Source of the DNA: Bacteroidota bacterium
GTDB taxonomy: Bacteria; Bacteroidota; Bacteroidia; J057; JADKCL01
Direction of reading: 5' to 3'
Length of the DNA stretch: 64,000 bases
NCBI GenBank assembly: GCA_016718825.1
Contig: JADKCL010000013.1
Span: forward strand, 124,001 to 188,000
In this document: one piece after another, positions 18,286-27,948 of the stretch
Numbering within the stretch: the stretch's first letter is position 1
Layout of the letters: every line of letters begins with the position of its first letter
The notes under the pieces: model-generated
Databases searched by the model: none
Seen by the model: only the letters and a program-made list of their open reading frames with translations
What the model was told of the DNA's origin: nothing
Translations under genes and position numbers: made by a program

Positions 18286-20022
18286 TTATTCCTTGATCAG
18301 CTGCATATATTCCTCATTCCCTTCGAATCGGATGCGCAGAAAATAGATGCCTTTTGCCAGATTCGTCAGGTTCAATTCGCCTGCGTGCTCCATTTCCTGT
18401 TCAGCAGAAACCATTCGGCCCATCGCATCTAGCAAGGTCACTTGGAACTGGAGTTTGACATTGGCGGCAACGCGTACCGTGCTTCCATTTGCCGGATTGG
18501 GCCAAACCGTGAAGTTCATGGCTCCCATGCCGTTTTCGATTCCGACAAGTTCCACGAGCGTCGCCGCAGAGGTATCGGAAGGACAGCCATTCACCCAAAC
18601 GATCGCGCTGTACAATCCATTCTGGCTCGGGTTGATGCTCGTTCCATTCGTCAGGAGGTAGGCGCCGTTGAAAAACCACTGCACAGAGTCCGCATTGGCT
18701 GTTGTCGAAAGGTTGGGTTGCGAAAATGTCAAAACCGGCGCATTTGGATTGAGATGGACGACCGCATTGGTGGTCGCGCTGCCCTGACAACCATTCGAAT
18801 CTACATAGGTATAGGTCATCGAATGGCTGCCTGCTCCTGCCGTTCCCGGATCAAAAACGCCGTTGGTTACGCCCCAGCCAACATAGGTTCCCCCTGCTGG
18901 ACTGCCGGAATTGAGCACCATAGCGGGGTCATTTTCGCAGAATGGCCCGATGGCGCCCATGCTCACTTGCGGCATGGCATTGACGGTAATCGACCCTGTT
19001 GTCGTGGCTGTACAACCATTCCCATCGACAGCAGAATAGGAAATCGTATGTGTGCCAACACCCGCCGTCGCAGGATTAAACATCCCGTTGCTCACACCCG
19101 CACCTGAATATGTGCCGCCCGCAGGCGTCGCACCCGTCAGCGTGAGCGCTTGCGCATCCACGCACAGGCTCTGAAACTGCGGCAGCGTCGCCACCGGTTG
19201 CAACACAGTGACCACGACCGTGTCTTGGTCTGCACATAGCCCGCCATCGCTTGCCGTCAATATATATGTGGTCGTCACGCTCGGCGAGGCCGTCGTCGTC
19301 GCCGAATTGGGATTGCTCAAGCCCGTCGTGGGTGACCAGGAATAGACAGTGGCACCGCCGGTGGCGCTGCCGCTGAGGTTGGTTGACCCGCCAGGGCAGA
19401 CCTGCGCATTTGCCCCCGCATTGGCGACGACGTTGCAGGGCAAAACCGTGTTGCAGCAATTGCCGCCCGTACTCAATTGGTAGGGCTGTGCGCTCCAACA
19501 GCCGTATTGCGTGAAATAACTCGTCAAGGTGCCACCCATCGTCGTCTGGAAATAGTCCTTGATCTGATCCGCCGTATTGCAGCCACCTTGATTTGTCGCT
19601 GTGGAACAGCTGTAAGCGCAAACAATCGAGGAGTACCCATTCGGATTGCTCAATGTTGCAGGGGGGAGGAAATTCACCGAAGTGAGCCCGGGATTTACCC
19701 CTGTAATCGTGGTCGTGCTCGGCGAATTGTTGCAGTGGAAGTTGTTGGTACTCACATATCCGGCATACCGTACTTCGGTCACGTTGGCGACAAATGCGCC
19801 TGTGAGGTTGATCGTGGTCGGTTCGTAGGTGCAAATCCCGATTTTAATGTTGGGAATGTTGACGTTCACGTCGATGTTCAGAATGCCACCATCGTAGTTG
19901 GCGTAGACAAACAAGTTGCCGTTGGGGGAACAGGTGACCTGCGCAACCATGCCGCTGCGGAGTGTGAGCAAGAGCACGAGCGTGAAAACCAGGGAGTAAA
20001 ATTGCTTCATTGATTTCTTCAA
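18286..20022 (-). CDS. T9SS type A cargo protein with SprB/PKD-like repeats
   Basis: A 578-residue secreted protein (the Met at 20010 is an alternative start). A signal peptide (FYSLVFTLVLLLTLRSGMVA) is followed by a Cys-rich N-terminal domain of about 180 residues, then three Ig-like repeats containing the same phrase (TPAGGTYSGAGVSNGMFNP; SPAGGTYVGWGVTNGVFDP). It ends with a type A sorting domain: FTVWPNPANGSTVRV, then GIYFLRIRFEGNEEYMQLIKE. It should be exported by T9SS and anchored to the surface. Binding partner unknown. It lies upstream of gldN on the same strand but is separated by a terminator. Confidence 0.85.
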   Translation of the reverse strand: MKKSMKQFYSLVFTLVLLLTLRSGMVAQVTCSPNGNLFVYANYDGGILNIDVNVNIPNIKIGICTYEPTTINLTGAFVANVTEVRYAGYVSTNNFHCNNSPSTTTITGVNPGLTSVNFLPPATLSNPNGYSSIVCAYSCSTATNQGGCNTADQIKDYFQTTMGGTLTSYFTQYGCWSAQPYQLSTGGNCCNTVLPCNVVANAGANAQVCPGGSTNLSGSATGGATVYSWSPTTGLSNPNSATTTASPSVTTTYILTASDGGLCADQDTVVVTVLQPVATLPQFQSLCVDAQALTLTGATPAGGTYSGAGVSNGMFNPATAGVGTHTISYSAVDGNGCTATTTGSITVNAMPQVSMGAIGPFCENDPAMVLNSGSPAGGTYVGWGVTNGVFDPGTAGAGSHSMTYTYVDSNGCQGSATTNAVVHLNPNAPVLTFSQPNLSTTANADSVQWFFNGAYLLTNGTSINPSQNGLYSAIVWVNGCPSDTSAATLVELVGIENGMGAMNFTVWPNPANGSTVRVAANVKLQFQVTLLDAMGRMVSAEQEMEHAGELNLTNLAKGIYFLRIRFEGNEEYMQLIKE

Positions 20023-20291
20023 TTGACTTTTGTGGGACTCAAGATAGTGGGTTTTGCGGGGAATGTGAAATGGGGAGGGGGAAGCAGCAAACTGTTTTTC
20101 TTAGAACTGCTTCCCAGATTTTTAAATGGCAGAAAGCACAAAATGACCGGTTAGAAATCAAGGGCTTTCCACCGGTCCTCGCTTGGGATTTGCGCCTGAA
20201 CATGAATAAACCTCGGAAGTGGTAAAAGTACGATTTTGAGGTTATTGCAGCCTCAACGAACGATCAACGTGATCTCGATATTGACGCCTGA

Positions 20292-20760
20292 AAAGAAGAT
20301 GAATTATCACCTTTTAAAAGGATGCAGGAAATTTGGGCAAAGCGGGGAGCCCAAAATGGAGGGATGGATGATGAGGTTAATGCCTATAGGGAGCGATTTT
20401 TGGCGATGATCGATACCTTGTTTTGCGATTCTGGGAAAACGATTGCCAAAGAACGAAGTTTCTTCCATCGGGGGGAGATCCTGCCCTCTCAACTTTCCGC
20501 TGGAGAAAAACAGCTTCTGATCATCCTCATGACCGTTCTGGTGCAGGACAATCGGCCCTCGATCCTTTTGATGGACGACCTGAAATCTCCTTGCACATCG
20601 ATTGGCAAAAGAAGTTGATTGGCTACATCCGCGAACTGAATCCCAACTGTCAGGTGATCATTGCCACGCATTCGCCCGCGATTATCATGGAGGGATGGCA
20701 CGATCACGTTTTTGAGGTGCGGGATTTGATCACATTCGCAAACGCCTCATCAGCCTTCAT
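20292..20760 (+). pseudogene. Remnant of an AAA/ABC-type ATPase (OLD/RecF-like)
   Basis: Only the C-terminal half of an ATPase is present. Visible are the signature LSAGEKQLLIILMTVLVQ, Walker B ILLMDD continuing as PEISLHIDWQ after one frame change near 20580, and the switch region VIIATHSPAIIMEGW. The Walker A part is missing: an in-frame stop precedes the remnant at about 20290. This pattern fits AAA_15/AAA_21-type ATPases, often found in defence or DNA-repair systems. It is both truncated and frameshifted, so it is not a working gene. Confidence 0.7.
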
Positions 20761-21161
20761 CGCGGCCTATCTGCGGCTGTGGAAAGCGACGAGGATAGCC
20801 TTGGCGCAACGTGCTAGCGATTACAAACATTTGGGCATTTCGAGATCAATTTGCCTTCCGATATTTGCAAGGAAAACTTCAAGTTCTTGCGCGGAAAACA
20901 CTGGCCCAAATTTAATACTTACCCTTTGGATCATTCGGGAAGTCAAGGACATTCTTGAGAATCCGTTCATTTTCAGAAAACTACTTCTGTTTCGCGCCAA
21001 GTTTGCATCAGCTTGGCGTGCTGCCCCCCCCCGAACGCCCCCCCGCTTGGGTTTTGAGGAGGTGATGCTCATTCCGGTGATCTTGAGTTGTTTTTTGGTT
21101 GTCCTTTAAGGCAATGGGGACAGCACTTTGATTCAATTTTGATGGATTGTCAACCGCCCCA
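20761..21161. other. Degenerate region after the ATPase remnant
   Basis: No intact gene. Fragments of plausible coding sequence occur in different frames, for instance FEINLPSDICKENFKFLRGK around 20840-20900, perhaps from a partner gene of the ATPase. Two long C runs lie at 21020-21045. The composition and broken frames suggest decay after a deletion or insertion. Confidence 0.4.
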
Positions 21162-21575
21162 ATGGATACCCTGAATATTGCTTTAGACGAATTGAAGTCG
21201 CGCGTGGATGCCAAGGTGGCGGAGTTGGAACGGATGTTTCCACATACCATAAGGGATGCCATAAGGCCATCGGATTCGACCTATTTGTTTGCGAAGGGTC
21301 ATGCCATCCTGACCAATGTGGTGTTGTCTTCCCCAGCTGCGCATTTGGAGAAGTTGGCTTCCTTGAAGGGTGCCGCTTTACCTGTAGAGACCCGAAATCA
21401 GCTACTCAGCAAACAAAAAAATGCACGCCTCAGCATCGACAAACTCATTCATGCCAATACAGAATTCAAAACCTGTACGATCAAAGCCGACCTAGACCTT
21501 CAAGGCCCACATGCGTGTGACAAGAGCGCATTTGACCAACAACCTCGGCTTGTCCCTTTCCGGAACGTGGACTAG
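21162..21575 (+). CDS. Hypothetical small helical protein
   Basis: A 137-residue protein from the ATG at 21162 (MDTLNIALDELKSRVDAKVA). The first 110 residues are natural-looking and helical, with a probable coiled coil at residues 5-25. The last 20 residues overlap the end of the minus-strand lipoprotein gene and look less natural, so the true end may differ. No domain recognised. It lies between ATPase debris and a peptidase locus. Confidence 0.4.
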   Translation: MDTLNIALDELKSRVDAKVAELERMFPHTIRDAIRPSDSTYLFAKGHAILTNVVLSSPAAHLEKLASLKGAALPVETRNQLLSKQKNARLSIDKLIHANTEFKTCTIKADLDLQGPHACDKSAFDQQPRLVPFRNVD

Positions 21576-21860
21576 ACAAGCCACCACTGAGTCATTTGGG
21601 CCTTTCAGCACCCGCGCCCGGGACCTCCGTCGGGTGTCCGTGGTGCGAGGACTCCACCGTCGGCCCGCAGTAAGCGGGCCCTTGCCCGTAACGGTTTGCG
21701 CCAAAACCTCCTTTTCCGTTCGAGCGGAGCGTTTCGAAGGTGCTTCAGAAACCATTTCCAATGGTTTTGTATTCCGCGGAGCGGCAGCAAATTCGCAGCC
21801 AAAGCTGGCGATGCACAAAAATGCGGTTGCTGTCCAAAATTTTCGATTGCGCGCTTTCAT
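21492..21860 (-). CDS. Small putative lipoprotein coupled to the S37 peptidase
   Basis: A 122-residue frame whose ATG at 21860 overlaps the stop of the peptidase gene in an ATGA arrangement, a good sign of translational coupling. The N-terminus has a short basic stretch, a hydrophobic segment and a lipobox-like IASFGC near residue 21. Beyond about residue 55 the sequence becomes very Arg-rich and unnatural, so a frameshift or chance read-through is possible in the second half. Confidence 0.45.
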   Translation of the reverse strand: MKARNRKFWTATAFLCIASFGCEFAAAPRNTKPLEMVSEAPSKRSARTEKEVLAQTVTGKGPLTAGRRWSPRTTDTRRRSRARVLKGPNDSVVACLVHVPERDKPRLLVKCALVTRMWALKV

Positions 21861-23218
21861 TCCAATCCATTCTTTTTGACCATACACCGACGAATCCGAC
21901 TCAACAGTCCAGCGCGTTGCTCGCTCGACAAATCAGTGAGTTTGCTTTTGTGGCTGCCACCCTCGACCACGTATTTATTGTCAACCACAACGGATTGCAA
22001 TGCCCATGGGTCATTTTCGCCATAGACAAAAAAGACGGTATGGCCTGCGGGAGCGTCCAGAAAGTCTCTTGCACCCTCCAAAAAGGCGCGGTCAAAGTTC
22101 ATGGGAACATCCTTGGGCGCAAAAAATTGATTCGGATAGGTTTCCGCTGTGAGATAGTCTTTAAAGGGTTCTAGATCGTATTCGTAGTAACCGAGTTCGG
22201 TGTAGAACTGATAAAATGCTGGAGCCCAACGCTTGCGGGTAAGCACGGTGTAAAATTTGGGCGAGACGATAGCATTCAAGAAATCAACGCGCTGTGCTGC
22301 GGTCGCATTCGCCGAAGGGATATCTACGCAATCGCCGCCGGTTTGCCAGAAGGAGTAGGGGAATTCAAGCAATGCATAATCCAGCACCACCGCCATTTCC
22401 AAGTCCCCAAAGTCAAGTTTTTGTGCCATCGCAGCCGCGATGAATGCCGGAAAAATGCTGTCCTTGTGTTGGAAGCAGTACAGTTGAAAGTCAGCAACTT
22501 GTTGTCCGCAGGGTGTTTCCATCAGCGGTTTGAGCAGTGCATCGGTCGTGATGGTGGGACCTTTTTTGACCGCTGTTCCGAAGACCAAAGTTGCGGAAAC
22601 ATCGTCGGGAAAGTACATCCGATGCGCCAATGCCGCTTGACCGCCCTTGCTCGAACCCGTTGAAATCCAGCTTCCGGTCAACAATTTTCCGAGCAGTTCC
22701 CGCACCAAGTGCACATCCGCGGCCGCCTGTTTGGTGGAAAGTTTGCTGTAATCCAGCGTCGAAGGTTGCGATTTTGAGAAGAATCGGTGTTCCACCACCA
22801 CGAGATTGGCCTGCAACTGCTTGGAGAGCTCGTGCTGATAGTCGGGCTTGGCGGCATAGTCGACACCATAGCCCTCCGTCACCAGCACAATGGGCGCATC
22901 AATCGCCCGGATTCCCAAGAAAACGCGGTGAGAAAATGTGCCGCCCGTTGAGTCTTCATGGTCAAGCAATTGCGGAATGGAAAGAATAAAATAGCCCGCA
23001 GGAAACTGCGGATTGCCGATCTCCGTGACGGTAACGCCGGGCAATTCGCTCAGTCGGTCGAGCATGTAATTGCCTTGCGCAGAGATCGTTCCAGAGAAGC
23101 GCAACAGAATTCCCAGTAAAAAAGCCATTCGTAGCAATCCCGACGCTTGGCTCCGCCGCAGGCTTTTCAAATGGAAGAGGAGGATGGATGGAAAAATCAA
23201 TATTGCCGGTTTTCTCAT
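21857..23218 (-). CDS. S37-type (PS-10) secreted tripeptidyl aminopeptidase
   Basis: A 453-residue exported serine peptidase. A signal peptide is present whichever start is used; the Met at 23128 (MAFLLGILLRFSGTISA) gives the cleanest one. The protein has an alpha/beta hydrolase core with the nucleophile in GSSKGGQAALAHR, preceded by VVEHRFFSKSQP, which is typical of the S28/S37 peptidases. The acidic and histidine members of the triad probably lie in YGENDPWALQ and in VEGGSHKSKLTD near the C-terminus. Such enzymes release tripeptides from protein N-termini in the periplasm or outside the cell. A coupled small lipoprotein follows. Confidence 0.8.
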   Translation of the reverse strand: MRKPAILIFPSILLFHLKSLRRSQASGLLRMAFLLGILLRFSGTISAQGNYMLDRLSELPGVTVTEIGNPQFPAGYFILSIPQLLDHEDSTGGTFSHRVFLGIRAIDAPIVLVTEGYGVDYAAKPDYQHELSKQLQANLVVVEHRFFSKSQPSTLDYSKLSTKQAAADVHLVRELLGKLLTGSWISTGSSKGGQAALAHRMYFPDDVSATLVFGTAVKKGPTITTDALLKPLMETPCGQQVADFQLYCFQHKDSIFPAFIAAAMAQKLDFGDLEMAVVLDYALLEFPYSFWQTGGDCVDIPSANATAAQRVDFLNAIVSPKFYTVLTRKRWAPAFYQFYTELGYYEYDLEPFKDYLTAETYPNQFFAPKDVPMNFDRAFLEGARDFLDAPAGHTVFFVYGENDPWALQSVVVDNKYVVEGGSHKSKLTDLSSEQRAGLLSRIRRCMVKKNGLE

Positions 23219-23412
23219 AACGCTTCAGTTGACAAAGTGCTTTGGATGGCCAAAATCCGCTTAAATCGGCTTGCTCAAACGACCTCTTTGAGAAAATCAA
23301 TTGCTTTCATCCATTGCGTACTCAGGCGGAACGAAGATAGCAAAAATTTGCTTGGTCTCAGCAGTATCGAATTTGGTGCGAAGCGTTACATTCGTTTGAA
23401 AATAGGAAAAGA

Positions 23413-24415
23413 ATGAAGAAGTTGTTGTTGGTCAATGCCTTGGTGTTGATGTTTGCAGTGAGTGGTAATGCCTGTTTCAATGGCTTTGGAGAGTCATTTG
23501 GGGAAAGTGTGCGCATGTCCCAAGCATCATTCCCGGTTCCCAATGGCCATCCGGTCAATACCAAAGATGAAGATGTGACGGAAACCCTTGATGTCCTTAA
23601 AAGGGAATATGAAAACGGTGAATTTGAATTCTCCATCGACTATGGCCTGTACCTCGTCTATGACAAGCAATACGAAGAAGCCGAAAAAGTCTTTCGCAAC
23701 ATCGTCGGGAAATGGCCCAACAAATACGAAGCAGCCTCCAACTTTGGGACCATCCTTGAAGTCAATGGCAAAAACGCCGAAGCCCTCAAATGGATCAAAA
23801 AGGCCATTTCCATCAATGCCAATTCCCACGATGGCTCCGAATGGCTGCATGTCAAGATCCTCGAAGCAAAGTTGAATCCAGCGAAAAATGGTCAGGTGCC
23901 ACACTTACCGGCGTCGACTTCGGACGTGGTTTAATTCTCGAATCATCCAAATCGACCGCCGAATTGAATAAACTCCAAAAGCAGCTGTTTTCCAATTGAA
24001 TGAGCGGGTGACTTTCATTCAACCCAAAGATCCGTTTATCGCGGCTTTGATGTTTGAACTGGGGAATGTCACCTTCGATTTGGGACATATTTTAGACGCC
24101 TTGTCGATTTACAAAAAGGCGAAGAAGTATGGTTTTGAGGACTCTTTGATCATAACGCGGATACAGCAAGGTCAAATCATTATGTCTGACCTGCAGAAAT
24201 GCCTTGTTGCAACTGACACCATCATCCACGATTATTCCGCAGAAACGATTCCCGCAGCTACCATTCCGAATGACTCCGTGGCGACAACTCCCACCGCAAC
24301 AAGCGCCCCGATGGGGCCGATGCCGGGCAGCCCTTGGATGTTGATTGTGATTGTGGGCGGATTGACCGTGGCAGTGTCCGCGCTGATCTATTTTCTGAAG
24401 CGTGCAGCCAGATGA
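23413..24415 (+). CDS. TPR protein with C-terminal membrane anchor (frameshifted)
   Basis: Joined across two frame changes (near 23887 in an A run and near 23992) this is a protein of about 333 residues. A signal peptide (MKKLLLVNALVLMFAVSGNA) is followed by TPR-like repeats (YEEAEKVFRNIVGKWPNKYE; AEALKWIKKAISINA) and later ILDALSIYKKAKKYGFEDS. A Thr/Pro/Ala linker then leads to a membrane helix (WMLIVIVGGLTVAVSALIYF) and a basic tail. The protein would be anchored in the inner membrane with its repeats outside the cytoplasm. The partner is unknown. The frame breaks look like sequencing errors because both sides are well conserved in style. Confidence 0.65.
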
Positions 24416-24445
24416 TCATTCACTGATGATTCGCCAAAGCGATCC

Positions 24446-26950
24446 TTACTTCCCGGATTGCATGCGCTTGAATTTGATCAGTTTCCACGTTTCGAGCACC
24501 ATCAACAAAGCCAAGGATCCGCCGAGGGAAGGCCAGAAATGCCAAAACCCGGGGAATTCGAAGGCGAAAATTTGTTGCAAACCTGGAACCGTGATGATCA
24601 GCAGCAGAAGTGCAAGGGCGGAAATCAAGATCAGCAAAACCGCTTTGTTCCCTTCGGCCAAGACCGCGATAAAACTCCGGGTACGTGAAAGTTGGGCGAC
24701 GATCAGGAAAATATTTCCGATGATCAAGGCTGAAAAGGTGATGGCTCGGATTTCTTTTTCAGAATGCCCTTCGCCGCGTGAAAAGAGATAGACACCGAGC
24801 ACCATTCCCATGAGCAACAATCCTTTAATGGCACTTTGGAAAATGCGTTTGCCCCCAAAGAACATTTCATCCTTGTTGCGCGGCGGCCGTTCCATGATCC
24901 CTTTTTCCTCATTTTCTGATTCGAAGGCAATCGAACAAACCGGGTCAATGATCAGCTCCATGAACACGATATGCAGCGGCAAAAGCAGCAAGGGCCATGT
25001 CGAAAGAAATGCCGGAATCAGGGTAAAACCGATGATGGGGATGTGAATGGCAATGATAAAGGCCATGGCCTTCTGCAAATTGTCAAAGATGCGCCTGCCC
25101 AAGCGCATACCCGAAACGATCGACGCAAAATTGTCGTCGAGCAAAACCAAGGAAGCCGCTTCGCGCGCCACATCCGTTCCTTTTTTGCCCATGGCGATGC
25201 CGATGTGCGCTGCTTTGAGGGCCGGCGCATCATTCACGCCATCTCCCGTCATTGCCACAACTTCCCCGTTGGCTTTCAGGGCCTCCACGATGCGCAGCTT
25301 CTGCTCGGGCACTACCCGGGCAAAAATGCTCGTGTGTTTGATCTTCTCCCGCAAAGTCGCTTCGTCCAGTTCGTCCAGTTCCTTACCGGTAAGCACAAGT
25401 CCATCGGCCGGCAGCCCGATTTCGGCGCCAATGCTTTTGGCCGTCTCGGGATAGTCTCCCGTGATCATGATGACCCGGATGCCCGCCTTGTTGCAGAGCG
25501 CAATGGCAGCCGGCACTTCCGGACGGATCGGATCCTCCAAGGCAATGAGCCCCAGAAATTTGAATGTAAATTCGGATTGGGTTTCCGGCAAAGCCTGCCC
25601 TGCCGGATGCGCTGCTTCCGCGACGCCAATGACGCGTAATCCCTTGGCCGCCATGGCAAGCAAAGCCTCCTTGATCGGTGCGATTTCCGCGGGACTGAGT
25701 TTGCACAGCGCCGCAATTGCCTCAGGTGCCCCTTTGGCAGCCACAAGCGACGGCGTTTCCCCGACCGCAGCGAAGGCACGGCTCATCACCAACTGCTCAT
25801 GCGTCAGGGCGTATTCCTTCAAAGCCTTGGGTGAAGGGGCCGTTTCCGGAAATTGGGCCGCGTGTGCAACCAAAATGGCCTTGTCCATCGGATCAATCGA
25901 ATCTTGCGGCGTGGCGGCATGGGCAATATGCATCAGGGATTGTATTTGCGCGATTTTTGCCACAAAGTCCGCTTTGCCGATGTGAACGCCATCCGCATAA
26001 ACCTCGGCGACAGCCATTTGATTTTGCGTAATCGTGCCCGTTTTGTCGCTGCATAAAACCGTCGCCGAGCCCAAAGTCTCGATCGCCGACGGATTGCGCG
26101 TGAGGACATTCTTCTTGGAAAGCCGCCAAGCTCCCAATGCGAGGAAGACGGTCAGGACAACCGGAAACTCTTCGGGCAAAATGGCCATCGCCGAACTCAA
26201 ACCGTTGAGCAAGGATTGCAGGAAATTGCCGCGGGTGAAGTAGAAAAGCAAAACAACGGCAATGGTGAGAAAGATGGCGATGAAGGCAAGCACGCGGATG
26301 AGCACCTTCATTTCGCGTTGCATCCGGGTTTCCACCTGCTCGATTTTGCTGAGTGTCGCACCGATTTTCCCGAATTCGGTGGATGGCCCGGTTTGCCCGA
26401 CTTCTGCAACAGCCCGTCCGTGGACCACAAGGGTTCCACTGAAGACGCGGTTGAGCTTGTCTTCTGCGGTGGCGTCAAGTTTTTTTGAAACGGGCAGCGA
26501 CTCGCCGGTCAGCATCGATTCGTCGACGGTGAAATTGGTCGCTTCGAGCAGGGTGGCATCCGCGGGCACACGGTCACCTTCTTGGAGGATCATCACGTCA
26601 CCCGGCACCACTTCGCGTCCAGGGATGCGAATCTCTGCGCCGTCGCGCAGCACGAGTGCCCGCGGACTGCTCAGATTTTTGAGCGCCTCGAGGGCGCGCT
26701 CCGTTTTGCGGTATTGAAAAAAGGTAATCCCGATGATAATGAAGATCGTCGACAACATGATCGCGCCTTCCTTGTAGTCGCCGAGCACCATGTACAACAC
26801 GCCGCAACTGATGAGCAGGAGGAACATCGGTTCCTTCATCACCTCCAAGGCGATGCGCCCGACATTCTTGGGCGCAGCCGTCGCAAGCTCATTGTAGCCA
26901 AACTTTGACAATTGTGCCGCAACCGTGGCTGAATCAAGACCTTTTTTCAT
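24446..26950 (-). CDS. P2-type cation-transporting ATPase
   Basis: An 834-residue intact P-type ATPase. Visible in order are a cation ATPase N-terminal domain (SATVAAQLSKFGYNEL), the actuator motif MLTGES, PEEFPVVLTVFL in membrane helix 4 (ion site), the phosphorylation site SDKTGTITQNQMAV, the hinge MTGDGVNDAPALKAAH and VLLDDNFASIVSGMRLGRRIF, and a C-terminal set of membrane helices. This is the Ca2+/Mn2+-type P2 subgroup; the transported ion cannot be fixed from sequence, and PEEFP replaces the PEGLP of animal Ca pumps. The Met at 26950 is preferred; one at 26971 is possible. It stands alone, convergent with the TPR gene. Confidence 0.9.
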   Translation of the reverse strand: MKKGLDSATVAAQLSKFGYNELATAAPKNVGRIALEVMKEPMFLLLISCGVLYMVLGDYKEGAIMLSTIFIIIGITFFQYRKTERALEALKNLSSPRALVLRDGAEIRIPGREVVPGDVMILQEGDRVPADATLLEATNFTVDESMLTGESLPVSKKLDATAEDKLNRVFSGTLVVHGRAVAEVGQTGPSTEFGKIGATLSKIEQVETRMQREMKVLIRVLAFIAIFLTIAVVLLFYFTRGNFLQSLLNGLSSAMAILPEEFPVVLTVFLALGAWRLSKKNVLTRNPSAIETLGSATVLCSDKTGTITQNQMAVAEVYADGVHIGKADFVAKIAQIQSLMHIAHAATPQDSIDPMDKAILVAHAAQFPETAPSPKALKEYALTHEQLVMSRAFAAVGETPSLVAAKGAPEAIAALCKLSPAEIAPIKEALLAMAAKGLRVIGVAEAAHPAGQALPETQSEFTFKFLGLIALEDPIRPEVPAAIALCNKAGIRVIMITGDYPETAKSIGAEIGLPADGLVLTGKELDELDEATLREKIKHTSIFARVVPEQKLRIVEALKANGEVVAMTGDGVNDAPALKAAHIGIAMGKKGTDVAREAASLVLLDDNFASIVSGMRLGRRIFDNLQKAMAFIIAIHIPIIGFTLIPAFLSTWPLLLLPLHIVFMELIIDPVCSIAFESENEEKGIMERPPRNKDEMFFGGKRIFQSAIKGLLLMGMVLGVYLFSRGEGHSEKEIRAITFSALIIGNIFLIVAQLSRTRSFIAVLAEGNKAVLLILISALALLLLIITVPGLQQIFAFEFPGFWHFWPSLGGSLALLMVLETWKLIKFKRMQSGK

Positions 26951-26971
26951 AATAACTTTGATCGCCGACAA

Positions 26972-27305
26972 ATTACGCTCAATCCGTTTTCTCCACGAGG
27001 AAATTTCTTAGGAGAATGGATGATAAATATCAGCTTTATTCTTGAAGCGTCAACCAAGAATCATTCCCTCAAAAAGGCCTGCAAATTGGGTTTGATTCGT
27101 GTGTAAATGTTTGATAGGTAGTATTTTGGAATCAAAATGTTCCTTCCGAAAGACAATGATTTTCAATCCCGATCTGTGAATTTTGTACAATTTCCGAAGC
27201 ATACTGTAAGGTACCTCGGCATGAGCTTTCGGAATTTTGAATTCTTGTTCCTTTCGGTACAAAGAATTGGGTCGGTGGACATAAGGTTCAGCGTAATCTA
27301 GGAAA
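26972..27305. other. Intergenic region between divergent genes
   Basis: These 334 bases should hold the promoters of the ATPase (minus) and of the small plus-strand gene at 27306. A minus-strand reading frame of about 100 codons crosses it and overlaps the start of the plus gene. Its lack of any recognisable feature and the overlap make it doubtful. No exact promoter match was seen. Confidence 0.3.
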
Positions 27306-27521
27306 ATGGGAAATAAATTTAAAGAGGGCGAGATTGTGTATGCAAGCAGCAATCCGCGGTTACCGCTGATCGTGATTTCCTATATTGATGGACTGTATCA
27401 ATGCCGCGTCGAGGCGGATCCAACAAGGCAAGGACTTGTCTATATGGAATCAGACTTGTCCTCTTTCCCAACGGTTGAGGTTGCTACAGAAAGCACCGAA
27501 AAGGGCGGGCGGTCATGTTGA
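27306..27521 (+). CDS. Small conserved Bacteroidota protein (SH3-like)
   Basis: A 71-residue cytoplasmic protein. The core FKEGEIVYASSNPRLPLIVI, then YQCRVEADPTRQGLVYMESD, resembles small beta-barrel proteins common in Bacteroidota that I recall as uncharacterised (pattern: GdvVya..nP...LiVrryvdriYyCri..dp..k.lvYferEL). The alternating charged and hydrophobic strands suit an SH3-like fold. The role is unknown. The last dozen residues may be extended by the GC-rich sequence that follows. Confidence 0.6.
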   Translation: MGNKFKEGEIVYASSNPRLPLIVISYIDGLYQCRVEADPTRQGLVYMESDLSSFPTVEVATESTEKGGRSC

Positions 27522-27948
27522 CGTTCAAAGTATCCTATCGGGAATTTTGCCAGTACCTGTCAGATTTGTGCATGCCCGGGCCCAAAAACGATGCTGTCGG
27601 GGAGCGGACGAAACGCCCTCCGGACCGCCGGCGGGCGGGGCGGGCGCGAAGTGGCACGGCGGCGGCGCCCTTGGTTTGGAAACATTGCATCAGATCTTCC
27701 CCCCCCACCCGCCCGGCCCCCACCGAGATGGCGCGCGACCCGGCACCCTGGCACCTTTGCGGCAGGAATCGGGTAAACCAATGCGTCCACATTGCGCTGT
27801 GATGTCACAAAGTATTGTAGTTGAGCAATATAGTGGCCACCTGTACCTTTTGCAACTTTTACAACATTCGATATAAGCAACGCTGAGACTGCCCGGCGTA
27901 GCTTGCCTGAAGTTGCAAGTTAATGAAGCGTTGAAAATTTAATTCCTT
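27522..27948. other. Gene-free region with a very GC-rich block
   Basis: Within this stretch, roughly 27595-27760 is strikingly rich in G and C, with runs such as GGCGGGCGGGGCGGGCGCG and CCCCCCCCACCCGCCCGGCC, unlike the rest of the window (around 50% GC). Frames on both strands stay open simply because of the composition. No RNA gene or repeat unit could be identified. The flanks are normal intergenic sequence leading to the dehydrogenase start. Confidence 0.4.

Noticed and set aside
27050..27352. Minus-strand frame of 100 codons opposite the small SH3-like gene
   Set aside because: It overlaps the start of a more convincing plus-strand gene and has no recognisable feature.
27535..27880. Several open frames across the GC-rich block
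   Set aside because: High GC removes stop codons on all frames; the translations are Pro/Arg/Gly-rich without features.
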